In this document: positions 16,885 to 38,256 of the stretch, piece after piece | Layout of the letters: each line of letters starts with the position of its first letter | Position numbering within the stretch: position 1 is the stretch's first letter | NCBI RefSeq assembly: GCF_036324505.1 | Contig: NC_086364.1 | Location: 14,245,148 to 14,309,147 of the forward strand | Direction of reading: 5' to 3' | DNA: 64,000 nt | Source: Eleginops maclovinus | Lineage: Eukaryota > Chordata > Actinopteri > Perciformes > Eleginopidae | Position numbers and translations under genes: made by a program | Notes under the pieces: model-generated | What the model was told of the DNA's origin: nothing | What the model saw: only the letters and a program-made list of their open reading frames with translations | The model's database searches: none

Positions 16885-17097
16885 TGGAGCGGTGACAGAG
16901 TGAAGGCTGCCAGTCTCGCCGGCGCCAGGGAGCTGGGAGTTCGGTGCCTTGCTCAAAGGCACCTTGGCAGGGCCCAGGAGATGAACTGACACCTCTCCAG
17001 TACCAGTCCACACTCCGTATTTTTTTTTCCGCTCGGGACGTGAACCGGCGACCCTTCGATTCAAAGCCGAGGTCCCTACAGACTGAGGCACTGCTGC
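16885..17097 (-). mobile_element. tRNA-derived SINE, minus strand
   Basis: Read on the minus strand, the element begins near 17097 with a tRNA-like head. An A-box-like TGCCTCAGTCTGTAG lies at about 17076-17090 and a B-box GGTTCACGTCC at 17036-17046, at tRNA-like spacing. A body follows containing GAGGTGTCAGTTCATCTCC and GGTGCCTTTGAGCAAGGCAC. This head and body resemble a SINE widespread in percomorph fish, by memory of that family. The copy is diverged, and its 3' tail is unclear and may reach about 16797, where ATGCACATGCAT is repeated. The long minus-strand open frame at 16666-17160 is a by-product of this repeat. Confidence 0.75.
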
Positions 17098-17894
17098 AAA
17101 AGCAACTCTGCACAGTGCTACAAGAAAAATGCAGAAGTTGTGGCCAAATGTTTGCAGCACCCTTTCCTGAATGCAGTGGAACGAAATTCTCTTACCGGGT
17201 ATCAGTTTCCACTTTCCAGCTCCCTATAATTGAACAAATTGCTTTGAATCAGATTTGCTTGCATGGTCTGTTCTTTGTTATATGGGTTCAGAGTGATTAC
17301 AGGATCATGACTGAGCTTTACCTCAAATGATGACAAACTACATGGATTCTCCCCTTAATGCGTTCTTCCTGAGCCAGCCATATTTTTGCTATGTTGCTGG
17401 CTTACTGCCGTATAGTCATATACTGTAGCTCAAGTTTAAAAGAAAGGATATGCAAAGTTTTGATTGTTTTAACTAATATCTAAAGGCATCGACCCTAAGG
17501 GAATGATCTTTCAGTGTCCAATGAGCTACCGGCCCTGAGAAGCTGCAACTGAATCTACAACAAATGTTTTTCATAATAAAATCATTTGGAAAGTATTTTT
17601 AAACCAAACAGCTAGAGTTGTACTTGGCCACTTGTTTCTTGTTACCAACCAGATTACCCTATATTTCCTTAAACAAATATGTACATTATTTTCCCCTCCA
17701 TATGAACTTAGAAGCTACATACAATCAGGTGCTGATACATGAAAACTAACACCCTCCAAAATATACAGACTCACACATGCACGTTGCTAAAAACCTGACT
17801 TTAGTTGTTGAAAAATTATTATAGCCTGCAAGAAAATGCCAGCTGACAGTCATGACAGATGTATTGTATTAAGGGAAGTTCAGAGGGGCGACCA
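17098..17894. other. unique noncoding DNA between SINE and LINE fragment
   Basis: AT-rich sequence with no gene, repeat or motif that I can support. Confidence 0.5.
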
Positions 17895-18176
17895 TTTCAA
17901 GGTTTCAAGGTTTCAAGGTGTTATTGGTCATATGCACAGCATATACAACGTATATGTTGGCAATGAAAATCTTATATCCCATGCTCCTCCAACAACTCAA
18001 CATACATGGTGCAAATAAGATAAATAAAATAGTGTAAAAAGAGAGAAGAATATTTACAATAACACCAATAAAGGTATGGACAGATGCATATATTATGTAT
18101 AACAGATGTATATGGCAGATATGTATAATATATAGATACGGGTTCTATAAACAGATATGTATGGCAGATGTGTATA

Positions 18177-18208
<32 letters not shown>

Positions 18209-18318
18209 ACTATAAACTGATGTGAGTAGACATTCACAGAGCTCAGGAGTTCAGCAGTCTGTGGTATAAAACTGTCTCTGAGTCTGGTGGTCTTGGTCCG
18301 GATGCTGTGGTACCGTCT
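17895..18318 (-). mobile_element. LINE copy 3: 5'-truncated, internally deleted remnant
   Basis: On the minus strand this starts inside the end of the reverse-transcriptase frame (18318 down to about 18235, residues [14 protein letters not shown] recognisable). It then covers the 3' untranslated region and ends in three TTTCAAGG units (17895-17918 on plus). Against the 62392 copy it has a small deletion that removes the normal ORF end, an internal loss of roughly 75 bp in the 3' region, and an expanded (AT)n run at about 18174-18199. It has more substitutions than the other two copies, so it is the oldest of the three. Confidence 0.85.
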
Positions 18319-18459
18319 CGATACCATTTCGATAAAGACACTATTTTAATCTTAGTAGTTTATTCATAAAAAGCTATATAATATGTCATGTAGCTAAACA
18401 TATTCAATTAAGATGACTCCAAACAAGTACATTGTCATAATATTTTAAATCTGAGGGAC

Positions 18460-27496
<9,037 letters not shown>

Positions 27497-27681
27497 GGTC
27501 AGCTAAAGGCTAGCTGATGTCATCTGATTGTGGAAGGCTGATTAGTTTTTTGCAGTGTCTCTATCAGTAGTCATCTTATTCAGCTACTGTTTGCTTTTTT
27601 AACCGACAAAAAGACAAGATTGTCGTCAACGCTCACACACTCACACATGACATCATAAGTGAAGGCAGCACATTAGCACAG
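27497..27681 (+). other. candidate noncoding exon, plus strand
   Basis: The acceptor is strong. A branch-point-like TCTTAAC at about 27426-27432 is followed by a T/C-rich tract and TTGCTTTGCAG, with no AG in the intervening 60 or so bases. A donor CACAG/GTGAGG closes the interval after 185 bp. All three frames contain early stops, so this could be an untranslated or long-noncoding exon but not coding sequence. An inverted repeat TCAGCTA/TAGCTGA with a 5-base loop (27499-27517) lies at the exon start. Chance occurrence cannot be excluded. Confidence 0.25.
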
Positions 27682-30037
27682 GTGAGGGGTGTTATTTAGT
27701 AGAAGACAGGAAGCAAAGCAGTGACAGAAACAGGAGGGGTAGAGCACACAGTAGGCCATAAGTTATGGGGATATGAAACACAAGATCCCTTTTAAAGACA
27801 TGTCCTGTGGAGAGAAGCCGTACGGAGAGTAAGGTAGAGGCCTTTGGTGCCCTCTATGATCTCTTTCACAGCAAGTATTCATCCTAAATCCTTAACAAAT
27901 ACAAAGATATGTGTAATCATGCAAACCACTTTTAAAGGCTGCACCACTTATCTCAAACACTTTAATTAAAATTACTTTATGGCTACACCAAGACTAAAGA
28001 AATGTTTGTACCTGAAGAGTTAAGTGTGAGGTTATATTTAATTTATGTAAATGTAAAAAAGCCAAACAAATAGTAAAAATAGTGTCAGAGTTGCTGAGTT
28101 GATTAGTGAGTGATGACAGACGCTGTGGGTGAGTAATCACTGCGGAAGAACATGAAAAACAAGTTATGTTACCCATCTGTCACTTGACAGTTTTATGTTT
28201 AAAACAATAAAGCATTTCCATTCATGCACCTTTGGCAAACATCCATTCATTTCACAGAAAGTATTTGACCGTGGAGACTGCTCATACAAAAGCGGAGATA
28301 CTGTATATAAGTGTGTTTTTGAGTGATAGAGGACTTCAACTCCTCAGTCATTTAAATAGATGTGTTTGTGTTGTGTGTGTCCTGTCCTATGTTGTGGTGC
28401 AAGTGCAGGACAGAAATTGAAGAAGGGAGGAAGTGGAGTACTGCCTGGTGTTGCGTTGCGAGGAGGCAGTGGGTGGTAGGGGTGGAAGTGCAGCGGAGAT
28501 AATCCCCAGATTTTGCCCTAAGTCCTGTGCACGCTGGGCAGATCAGGGACTGAGGGAGGAGTGGTGCTACCCCGTGGCAGTCACCCAGCCCCGAGCCTTC
28601 CACCTGACCAGCCTGGCAGTCCTGCAGCCTGCAGGCCCAGAGACTCAGCCTTCAACTCCGATCAGGAGCTGCTGAACAGTTTTGGCTAAGTCTGGCTAAA
28701 CAGACTTTGAGCATGCTGTCAGCGTGACTGTGTCCTAAACTGCCCCTGTCCACTCAGCAGTTGCATGTTCGGAGCATGTAGGGCCTCCTTTCGTGATCAC
28801 TTCAAATACTTCATGTCATACCCCTTATTTTTGGTTTCATATTATTTGCAAATTAGTGTCTTGAGGCAGATGATAGCTATTGTTACTACTGAGCGAGGAT
28901 GAAGTGCCATGTGTATCAATAAGCAGGACAGAGGGGGGTCAGTGGGTTAATGCGTTCAGTATGGCTATGTGTTTGGCCCTGGGGACAGATGAAGTTGAGA
29001 GGTTAACTAAGGGGTCAAAATGCCGAGCCCAGATTCATCTGGACACCCCGAGGAGAGACCCCTTCAACCCACACATCAACCATCATGCAGTTGGGAGCAC
29101 CAGCTGTTAAGAGGAGCAACAGAGGGAGCGAGGGAGAGGTAGAGAGGGAGCTCAGCTGACAGGATGTGCTATAATCCAAGACATACTTTTTCACTTGCAT
29201 CTATCCATCCCAAAATGATTGTAATCAATCATACTAAGCACTTTCTATGTTTATTTAAAACAGTTTTCCCCTTTTTGTGTAGTCTCACAGCAATATAAAA
29301 TAAAAAAATGCCTTTAAATGGAATTAAATTACACCAATTTCTTAGTAAGTTCTGAATATGAAACCCGGAAAATATATTGTGGTGTCACAGTTAATTGGTC
29401 CCCCCAGTGGCAATAAACTTTTGCTCTTCCTCAGCCGGTCGTAACCTCTCGATAACCCCACCACCACCGCTGTCATTATGGCCATCGCATGAGCTCTTAA
29501 TCATGTGATATGCAAAGCTTGGCTCCAGTTGTGAAGCCGCAGCCTCACACCCGTCTATCAGCGCTGTGTCCTGGTTGTAAACACATAAACAAGAATGTAG
29601 CTATGCTGGAGGGATTCTTTAGATAGCTGAGCTGAGTATTTCCCCAGTCATCACCACAAAATCCCTGTCATTTACTTCTGTCCGTTATACTGAATAAGTC
29701 CCGCTCTTGCTTTCCTTCTTTCAGGGGAATTCCCAGGTGCCTTAAATCATTGCATGGTGTTACATTTGAGAAGAAGCATCAAAACAAGTAGACAGCTTGA
29801 CTTGAGTAAGGAGCATTTATTATATTTCTATATTACTGATTCTCAGTAAATGTCAAGGGTAAGCACAGTGTGATCTGATTGATTTTAGTAAGGTCCCTTG
29901 TGAACAATGTTTGCTTAACTTTTTCAGTTATGTTCCCTTTATTCGCTAAGTGTGATTTCTAATTAGACACGAATATATTTGGTTTCTCTCCCACGAGAAA
30001 ATGGGCCTGATCCCAGCAGGGATCAAATTACACTCAC
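27682..30037. other. unique noncoding DNA
   Basis: No gene recognised. 28540-28780 and 29380-29600 are repeat-free, base-balanced and rich in homeodomain-like text (TTAATTGG, TCATTATGG), so they are candidates for conserved noncoding sequence. A good plus-strand acceptor (TTTCCTTCTTTCAG) ends at about 29724. None of this is proof of function. Confidence 0.4.
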
Positions 30038-30130
30038 CTGCAAAGATGACAATGTCATTAAAACTGCTGCAGGTGTGGATGGGACTATTTGCTAATGGCC
30101 ACTCACAGGAGGATTCAACGTGGGAACACT
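29985..30130. promoter_or_regulatory. candidate regulatory segment with Su(H)/RBPJ site and minus-strand donor
   Basis: CGTGGGAA at 30119-30126 matches the Su(H)/RBPJ consensus YGTGRGAA, and CTCCCACG near 29989 is one base off a second. A consensus minus-strand donor (TTTGCAG then GTGAGT) lies at 30032-30038. The motif matches are direct; any Notch responsiveness or splicing is inference. Confidence 0.2.
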
Positions 30131-33100
30131 TTTTATCCAGCAGTGAGAACAATGAAACTATGCTTTTGCAGCAAGAGCTGAATCATACAGGCATTTGTTA
30201 AAAAGTTATATTAAACACGCCTGACAGAAGCACACAAAAAAGCAACAAATTCGCAAGTATAGAAGTTTCTGCTGTTTCTCAAGCTAAACAACATACCGAG
30301 TCAGCAGTCAGTGTAGGCATCATTATGGCACAGGAGTCTATCAACCCAATTCCCGAAGAGGCTGGGTGGACATGTCCCCCGAGAGGGGACAGTCAACTGC
30401 TGGAAAATGTTGCACAGTCTTGACTTAGTAACGTCAGGCAACCAACCTAAAACCACACTCACTGTCAGCAATTGATGTGTGTTCATAAAAGCCGCAAAAA
30501 AAACAAACGTGCCACAGCATATGCAAGTGTCACACAACACATCCATATTCAAAGGGTCTAGCTTTTAGGACTGAAAAGGGGGAATTTTACTGCTCCACCT
30601 TTCCTGATCAGGTTGTATTTTGCGTCATCTGTTGCCACTAACAGACGCTACCGCTGAACTTTATTTCAGAACTGTCTTCGATGGGAAAAAGGCCAAAACA
30701 ATTCTCTATCCAAATAAAATCCCCTCAAATGAGTGAATTCATGTTTGTTTCTGAGCAAAGTGAAAGAAACTCAGGGGGAAAGTGTTGCGCAATTACTGTG
30801 TTGTTTTAGGAAATGGACTTTCTGAGTCGTGTCCAGACACTTCTGAACTGCTAAAACGTACAGAGCTTAATTTCTAGAAAAACTCTAGAGATGTTTACAC
30901 AATATCCATAAAATAATTTATGATTTGATTTACTTTAAAATTAGCATCATCATCGGAGGTCATTAAAGTGTCACCATTGAAGAAATTACCAATAACAAAT
31001 CTCCTTTCATTTTGCTTTACCATATTCGCAAAAAACTTAACGCTGTACTTCACTAAAAACGGCAATGTTTTAAGTAGATGGATCCTGATTTTGTTATTAC
31101 CGTTGTTGTTCTAACTATCACAGAGCACAGGCACATACATCATGTGGGGGATGCCAAGCCTACACACTATTTCATGAGCCTATAGGTGGAGAGAATGTAA
31201 GAAGCAATGTGCCAAAAAAGGCACAAAGGGAAGAAGAAATAACAACCAAGCAAACAGGAATACAAAAAAATGCAGATTTCCAATGTTTTCTTTCAAAAGG
31301 CCTTTTATTGTGAGGAATGAAATACATCCATCACATTTAGTATCTTTTATGAGACACATATTTATTGAAAGTAACATTGAATGTAAACAGAAACTCTGTG
31401 TTTAAAAAAAGCTAGACCAGAGTTATACTTAACTTAATTCACCAATGTTGGTAGCTTTTAACCAGATACAATCATGTATTATATTCAACATATCTAATAA
31501 CGTGACATTAAGAAGCGGAAAACTAAAAAAGTAACAAAAGAATAAAAATTAAACGGACTTTGAGATCTCAGAACTGGTCAATTTCCATCTATTGAAAGAA
31601 TAAATAACTTGTGAATGCGATAATTATGTAACATGTCAAACCATCTAAAATGGATTTAACATGATATACCCTAAAGAATTATGACTGTTTTGACCCCAGA
31701 GCTGAGATGAAGTAGAAAGCGTTTTGAATTTCTTGCGAGGACAAGAACATTCAAGGGGCTCACTGATAAGATCACAAATTGTCAACTTTCTGGGCTACAT
31801 TTCCAACAGGATGAACAGGAAGACAAAGCCGCCTTTGAAATACAAACGCAAGTGCAAAAAAAAACCTGAGTCTGCAGTATTTTGATCACCCCGAGTTTCA
31901 AGATAAAAAAGCAGGCCCCGATTGTGTCTTGGCTTCCACCGGTTTTCGACTACAGGATGAATGCTAGGTTTAACCTTTAGCCTTTTGGTGTTGTTATCAA
32001 CCATTAGCAGCATAAATATAAACTCATTATAATCAAAGTAGCAGTTTGAATTTATAATGCGTCCTGTTGCTTATTCACTTTTCAGTATAAAGATTGTTTT
32101 TATATATCTGTATGCCATTGTCCCTGACAGAAGGTGGGAAAGGTGTAGATGGTGTCGATTTGTCCATATATTTGTTATGTCCTTGGCTGTGTGCAAATGG
32201 AGGGGAGATAGTTATCCCAGTATACGTACATGTGTGACGGGGTTGAGGCAGCTGAATCAGTAGTGTGTGTGTTGGGGCCTCGCTGGCTTTGTAAACAGGA
32301 CCTGGCTACCCTTAGAGCTGATGGCTATCAACCGTACCATATCCAGGAATTTGTAAGATTCAAGTCTATGATTGTGTGTTTGTGCAATACCTTAATGCTC
32401 TCAGTTCAAACGGTTCATACTTTGTACAGGAAGATAAGGAGAAACATTCACGTTGTGTCACTGAATGTGTGACACACCACCACCATCTTGTCCATGCTAT
32501 GATTGTGATAGATGAGCGTGTGAGTTTTCGTTGTTCCTCACCCCTATGCCAGATCTACACATCAGGAGACGAAATTCAAGTGCTGTATGTAAAAAGGAAC
32601 TTTGTGTGTGTGGGTCAAGAGGTCACTCTTTTCTCTGACCAGAGGATTCCTGCAGCGTGGGAGGCAGAGAAAGGCTAGATCTGCCAAGAGAAAATTATGA
32701 GATCCTGACATACATTGAAATCAGACATTATTACTCTAAGAAAGGCAAATTACATTGGGAGTTATTTAAAACACAACACATACCTACTTGAGTTCAAAAT
32801 GCAGGCTTTAAAGAGCATTACAAAAAACCCAACCATATCTAGCATGAGTTATATTGGTACTAGAGGCCTTGTATTTTTTATTGGGAACTGTTCAATACTG
32901 TAAACTATATGGGATTTATTTTGTTTATGAGTATGTGCCATGTGTGGTCCGAAAAAAGAGTCAAGGAGCTTTACCTGCTTTCTAAAGAGCATCTAAAAAC
33001 TGTTTTTGCATCCTTGATTTAAAAGATGTTCAACAAGGCAGGTGAACTAAAGAAAAATAAGTTACATTTATGAAAAAGAAGAGAAAACAAAAGATATTTG

Positions 33101-33519
33101 AGCATATGCAATTACTTTGAAGAACTTTTTAGGAATGTATGACATGTATTGTAGATGTCATACAATTAAATATAAGTATGGGTTTTCCGGGCATTTTTAA
33201 GGGGATTTCATGATGATCTAGTTAAAGGAAGGATTAACTGGAATTTGTTTTTAACACATTAGTTATCATTTGAGGTTTCTGAATATAATATATGTTTGTT
33301 TATCTTGGTTTTTAGAGCCTGTTATGTTGCATGCACAAATAATGTAGCTAACATTTCTTTCTGACAGCTTCACATGAAGAAATCTGTTATCCTGAAGCTG
33401 ACATGTTGACACCCTCTGTCTAAATTCACCAGAGGCAAAATGAGACATCTCTATCTGACTGTTTTTCCCAAGGTAAACTCCAGAGTATCACCAGACCTTC
33501 TAAGGAAGAGGACAAGTGC
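30131..33519. other. unique noncoding DNA
   Basis: AT-rich. No gene, transposon or tandem repeat is recognised. A plus-strand acceptor-like TTTCTTTCTGACAG ends at about 33367. Open frames are short and unrecognised. Confidence 0.45.
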
Positions 33520-33650
33520 TGACCCGACCTTTGACATGACCTTTCTTTCACAGTGAGAAGCAATGAGCAACACTCAAAACGCACCTCTAAAATTGGTGGT
33601 GTCTTCCATTTAAATCGGATCCTTCCTCTTTGACAATCAGTGAAAGGTCA
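33520..33650. promoter_or_regulatory. cluster of nuclear-receptor half-sites
   Basis: On the minus strand, AAAGGTCA (33537-33544 on plus as TGACCTTT) is followed by AAGGTCG and GGTCA (33520-33532). A further AAAGGTCA lies on the plus strand at 33643-33650. AAAGGTCA/AGGTCA is the extended half-site of ERR, SF-1/LRH-1 and ROR-type receptors. Three or four such sites in 130 bp is more than I see elsewhere in the window. Function is inferred. Confidence 0.3.
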
Positions 33651-36600
33651 GACAGGCCACTAAAGCCGCTGTGCTGAATTACCCTCGGCTGGAAATTTTT
33701 TACATTTTCAAGTGAAGAAAGGGAGAAAATAAAAAAAAATATTAGTCATAATTCCATCAGGCAGGCTTGTGTCAGTGGCTAGATGGCAAAAGTACAAATG
33801 TGGTGTTCAGTGAGCTGGGAGTGACGTTCTCACCAAGCAGGGACAACCCAAAGTGTTTGAGGTGGTCGATCAGGAGGAATTCTGAATCCAGGAGTGAAAT
33901 AGCCTGTCAGGGTGATGAATGATGTAGAGGGGACAGAGGGCTGGCATCCCTGAACTATGTTGCTTCATTTCATGCAGACAGGAAGGAATCACACAAGCCC
34001 ATGAATGATTTACTCTCACACATCCAAAAGAAAAAAATCTGATATAACTGCCTGACAAAAGTGTCATAGTAGGGAAATAAATCAACAATAATGCCTTTAA
34101 AAAAGTTGTCAGCATTGACTGTAACTGATTAAACGTTACTCAGAGTCATATGTGACCTACAAGATAAAAACCAAATGACAAAACGGCTTACTCAGAGATC
34201 AAATGTTCATGATTGCTGGCTTCATATTTGATGATATACTGTTTAGTTCCTCTGTCTATAAATATTTCCTTTCTCGTAATCACTTCTCCAGAGACCAGAC
34301 ACCAAGGAAAGGGAAATGCTGCAGTGACAAATGCTGCTCACATCGTCTTTGCTATAATGGAAAGTTACCCTGTTCAACACCTCTCTCTCTTTTCCTCTCA
34401 TTACAACCTCTTGGTTCCTCTGGTGATTGATTTCCATCTTGGACTGACACCCCCTCATCCCGCCCAACCGCACCCCCAAAACTCTCCCACACCCCCTTGC
34501 CCCCGCCCCTCGCCTTGCCACTGCCTCTCTGCATTGATGCTAATAATTACGACTGAATGGATCTGCAGATTCCCATGGATGTCAGTGAAGCCTTTGGCCT
34601 GCTCTGTTGCTCCCCTCCTCCTCTTCATCCTCTCCTGCTTCCCGAGTCTCCCCTTCCCCTTCTCAATGGGGATTAAGAGAGAGAGAGAGAGGCGCGGGAT
34701 GGAGAGGGTGCCCAGACTGAGGGATGGTTTCCCATGCAACTGCCTCCTCTATGTCATCTTGCCAATCAAGGCTGTCACCATGAATAAACCACAAAGACCG
34801 CTGCGTTTTTTATGATTTTTGGAAAGTACATAACTTTATTGTCCCTATCAATTTGCTCCGGATTTATTGTTGTAACTTTTTACTTGGCTAAATATTGTCA
34901 TAATAAACTCAAGGTAAATCCCATGACAAATTACAAAAGCGCTGGAAAAAAGGTAACCTCAATAAAGAACAATCGTGGAAAATATAGAGAATAAGGAAAG
35001 AAGTGGATTCCCACCATTTCTCCTGTGCATGGAGAGCTGAGCGAATCAACGTCATAGGCTATGGGAGCCCACGCACTCCTAACATGCCAGAGGTAACCGA
35101 TACCCAGTCAGCGCTCATCCAAACTCGCAAACCCACTAAAGCTATGCTCTCTTCCAACAAAGTCCAAGGATGGGCCAACCCGCCACACCACAGTTAATCA
35201 CAACACACCACAAGGATAAGGAAAAGGAAAGCATGAAAACTATAAAGAGGTGCACTTTAAAGGGAATAGAGACTTGGCATGATGGACAAGATAAAGACAG
35301 AAGACTGTACGGGAACAGCCAAAATAGAAAATGATCTTTTTTTCCCATTGAAACCAGTATGTATAAGCACGACCATACATGAGTAATACTAAATGTAACG
35401 TTCAACAAAAATGGTGGACATATCCCAAGACCAAGAAGTAATTGTGTAGTTTTTTTCTTGGGATACAGCTCCAATTTGAGGAAATGGTTTGGAGTGTGCT
35501 TCAAGGCGTCTATGCTGCAGGAGTCTTTGGAACCAATAAGGTTTGGCACTGGATCTGCATGTCAACCTCACTTTAAATTATCCTCATTAACAACAATTCC
35601 CAGGGGAAATGGCCATTTGTATGCATGTGATTCTCTGGTGTACAGTGCTTTTAATATTCCTGGATGCAAAACCAGCTTGAAAAGTGACATTTATTAGTCA
35701 GGGTCACAGGTTGTACCGAGCTGAGTAAGTCAGCCAATACCCTGAACTTATTACTTGACATCATACACTGAGTAACACCCCAATTACTGTACTTTATCAG
35801 ATTGTGGGTATATTGTTAAATAGAGGGTAAAAGTTAATCTCTCTCATGAATAGTTTTTATTTGATTTTTAAAAGTATTAAAGGTGAAATACTAACATAAT
35901 TTTAAATGAATCAGAGCAGACTCCCTTGAAAAGATGGATAAGGATGTAAATAAAACTCTATTTAAGGAAAATGAGGAAACTTGTCTCAATTAACTATTCC
36001 CTCTTCTAATGCCCCCCTCTTGCATGCAACAAACACAGAAACGCACACACATCCTACTTGAAAGTGAGAAACAATGAAACTCGTACCAAAAATTCGCCGA
36101 GCTTCAAGTGAGAGCTCAGCAGCCGACAAAAAGTTCCTGCTTGACATTAAAGGTTTGTGGCTTGACACTTCTTGCTGTAATACATGTGTTATTGTAGAAG
36201 ATTTCATCAATGGTCCCTTTAAAGGGAAGGTGAAAAGAATATAGAATCCGCCATCATATAAATATATGTAGACAGTTATCCTCATCCCATCGTTTCCCTT
36301 GTTCCCGTCTCCTTCTATCATTCCTTAAGATTGTTTACCACAAACACAAGAGCAACGCCGCCTGAGCTCATTATAGACATTCAAACTGCAATATACTGCC
36401 AAGTCCTGCCCCTCAGCCAGGGCCTAACTCTGTTGTCTTGGGAACCCAGCATCCAAGAACATGAAGGGGAGGGTTGGTGTGCTGGTGCTGGTTGTGATGC
36501 GCTGGAGAGGGAGGGGGTCTGCATGATGTCATCCTGTGGCATGGAGGGGGCCAATCAAACCCTGAGAAAATTATGTCACCTTTTGTTGAGCCGGTCCATT

Positions 36601-37246
36601 CAGGGCTATAGAAGTGCGGTGAATTGAGAGCTGCAGAGAGGTCATTTTTCCCCGGAGCTGTGTATGTGTGTGAGAAAAAGCAGGGGGGAAAAAAATAAAA
36701 GAGGGGGGAGGCAGGCAAGTAGGGAAGTCCATTGTGGACATGCTAATGGTGTTGACCATAAGCAGGGCCATAAAGATGTCATGAAGCTCAACTTTCAAAA
36801 CATCAGCGCCGGGGCCTTCACACCCCTTTTCTTTTACAGATGGAGATGACCTTGGCCCCCACAAATTTGATTCTTAATATGATCCCTATGATGCTCGGAA
36901 CAACTTGTCAGAACATTGTCAAGCGCCAGAATAAAAGCCTGAGCACACTGCTATAGGAGCCTAACCCGGGCCGCTTTGTTTTATGGCAGAGAGAAAGACA
37001 ACAATAAGCAACCCCTCGAGGAATAATTACCCCCTTAGCAACTATGCTTCCCCGCGCTCCCGCACCCACGTCCCATCCCCCGCAGGGCCTGTAGCTCCCC
37101 CCTCCTGAGCCGAACCTTATTGAATCACAGCTGAAATTGACAGTGAAAGACAGTTGAATGGGAAGTCAGTGCTAAAATGTTAAACTCACTTCAAGTGATT
37201 GAAAACAATAAATGCATTTGTAGTGTACGCTGGAATGTCTTTCTGA
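33651..37246. other. unique noncoding DNA with a C-rich segment
   Basis: No gene recognised. The 200-codon open frame at 34213-34815 runs through the C-rich segment 34449-34509. It has Pro/His/Leu-biased composition and no family resemblance, so I treat it as chance. 34530-34830 and 36590-37180 are repeat-free and base-balanced, and could be conserved noncoding sequence. Confidence 0.4.
34449..34509. repeat. C-run cluster, quadruplex-prone on the minus strand
   Basis: Several runs of three to five C occur in 60 bp (CCCCC, CCC, CCCCC, CCC, CCCCC, CCCCC, CCCC). The complementary strand satisfies the pattern of four or more G-runs with short loops. Confidence 0.7.
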
Positions 37247-38256
37247 AGCCCTGACATCTTGGTGCCAGGACAACAACCTCCATCTCAACGTCAGCAAAAC
37301 AAAGGAGCTGATTGTGGACTACAGGAAGAGGCAGAGAGAGGCACACACACCCATCACCATCGACGGGACTCCTGTGGAGAGAGTCAGCAGCTTCAGGTTC
37401 CTCGGGGTAAACATCAGTGAGGACCTGACATGGACACATCACACCAGGGTCATATCCAAGACGGCTCGACAGCGGCTCTTCTTCCTCCGCAGGCTGCGGA
37501 AGTTCAACATGGACTCCAGGATACTCTGCAACTTCTACAGGTGCACCATCGAGAGTATCCTGACTGGCTGCATCACCGCCTGGTATGGCAGTTGCACCGC
37601 CCTCAACCGTAAGACTCTACAGAGGGTGGTGAAAACTGCTCAGCACATCACCAGGACGGAGCTGCCATCCATGGAGGACCTCTACACCCAGCGGTGTAGG
37701 AAGAAGGCCGGTAGGATATTAAAGGACCCCCATCACCCCAGCAACAATCTGTTCTGTCTGCTGCCGTCTGGCAGACGGTACCGCAGCATCCGGACCAAGA
37801 CCACCAGACTCAGAGACAGTTTTATACCACAGGCTATAAGACTACTGAACTCCTGAGCTCTGTGAATGTCTACTCACATCTGTTTATAGTACACACATAC
37901 ATATATATTATACACATCTGCCATACATATCTGTTTATAGTACACATATCTATATATTGTACATATCTGCCATATACATCTGCTATACATAATATATGCA
38001 TCTGTCCATACCTCCTCATTCAACAGTGTAAAGTATTTAAATACTTTCAATGTATTCCACATATGTATATATTTCACATCCTCAAATCTTTATTGTTAAT
38101 ATTGTAAATATTCTTCTCTCCTTTTGCACTACTTTATTTATCTTTTGCACCATGCATGTTGAGTTGTTGGAGGAGCACGCGACATAAGATTTTCATTGCC
38201 AACATATACGCTGTATCTGCTGTGCATATGACAAATAAAAAACCTTGAACCTTGAA
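37247..38256 (+). mobile_element. LINE copy 2: young 5'-truncated CR1/L2/Rex1-type element
   Basis: The copy begins abruptly within the reverse-transcriptase frame at about 37247. It contains the last 202 codons of the ORF (37248-37853), a 3' untranslated region with TATATAT/CATATCTG repeats, and a tail of AAATAAAAAACCTTGAACCT type ending at about 38256. 5' truncation is the usual outcome of target-primed reverse transcription. The heptamer/octamer tail (CCTTGAA) replaces poly-A, as in CR1/L2-group elements. I see no clear target-site duplication. It agrees at every residue with copy 1 in the shared frame. Confidence 0.92.
37248..37856 (+). pseudogene. 3' fragment of LINE reverse-transcriptase ORF
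   Basis: This is the C-terminal 202 residues of the LINE ORF2-type protein, in frame to its natural stop TGA at 37854-37856. It covers the region after the polymerase catalytic core: [20 protein letters not shown], the thumb-like FLGVNI segment, and the C-terminal [12 protein letters not shown] and [19 protein letters not shown] blocks. The catalytic FADD box and everything N-terminal are missing because of 5' truncation, so it cannot encode an active polymerase. The codons are otherwise intact with no stop or frameshift. Compared with the copy at 62834-64000 I noticed three base differences (GAG/GAA, GTA/GTT, CTG/TTG), all synonymous. The family assignment to the CR1/L2/Rex1-Babar group is from motif style; a phylogeny is needed to choose among them. 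Confidence 0.92.

Noticed and set aside
17036..17097. Possible tRNA gene on the minus strand
   Set aside because: A and B boxes are present, but the acceptor stem does not pair and a SINE body follows, so it is a SINE head.
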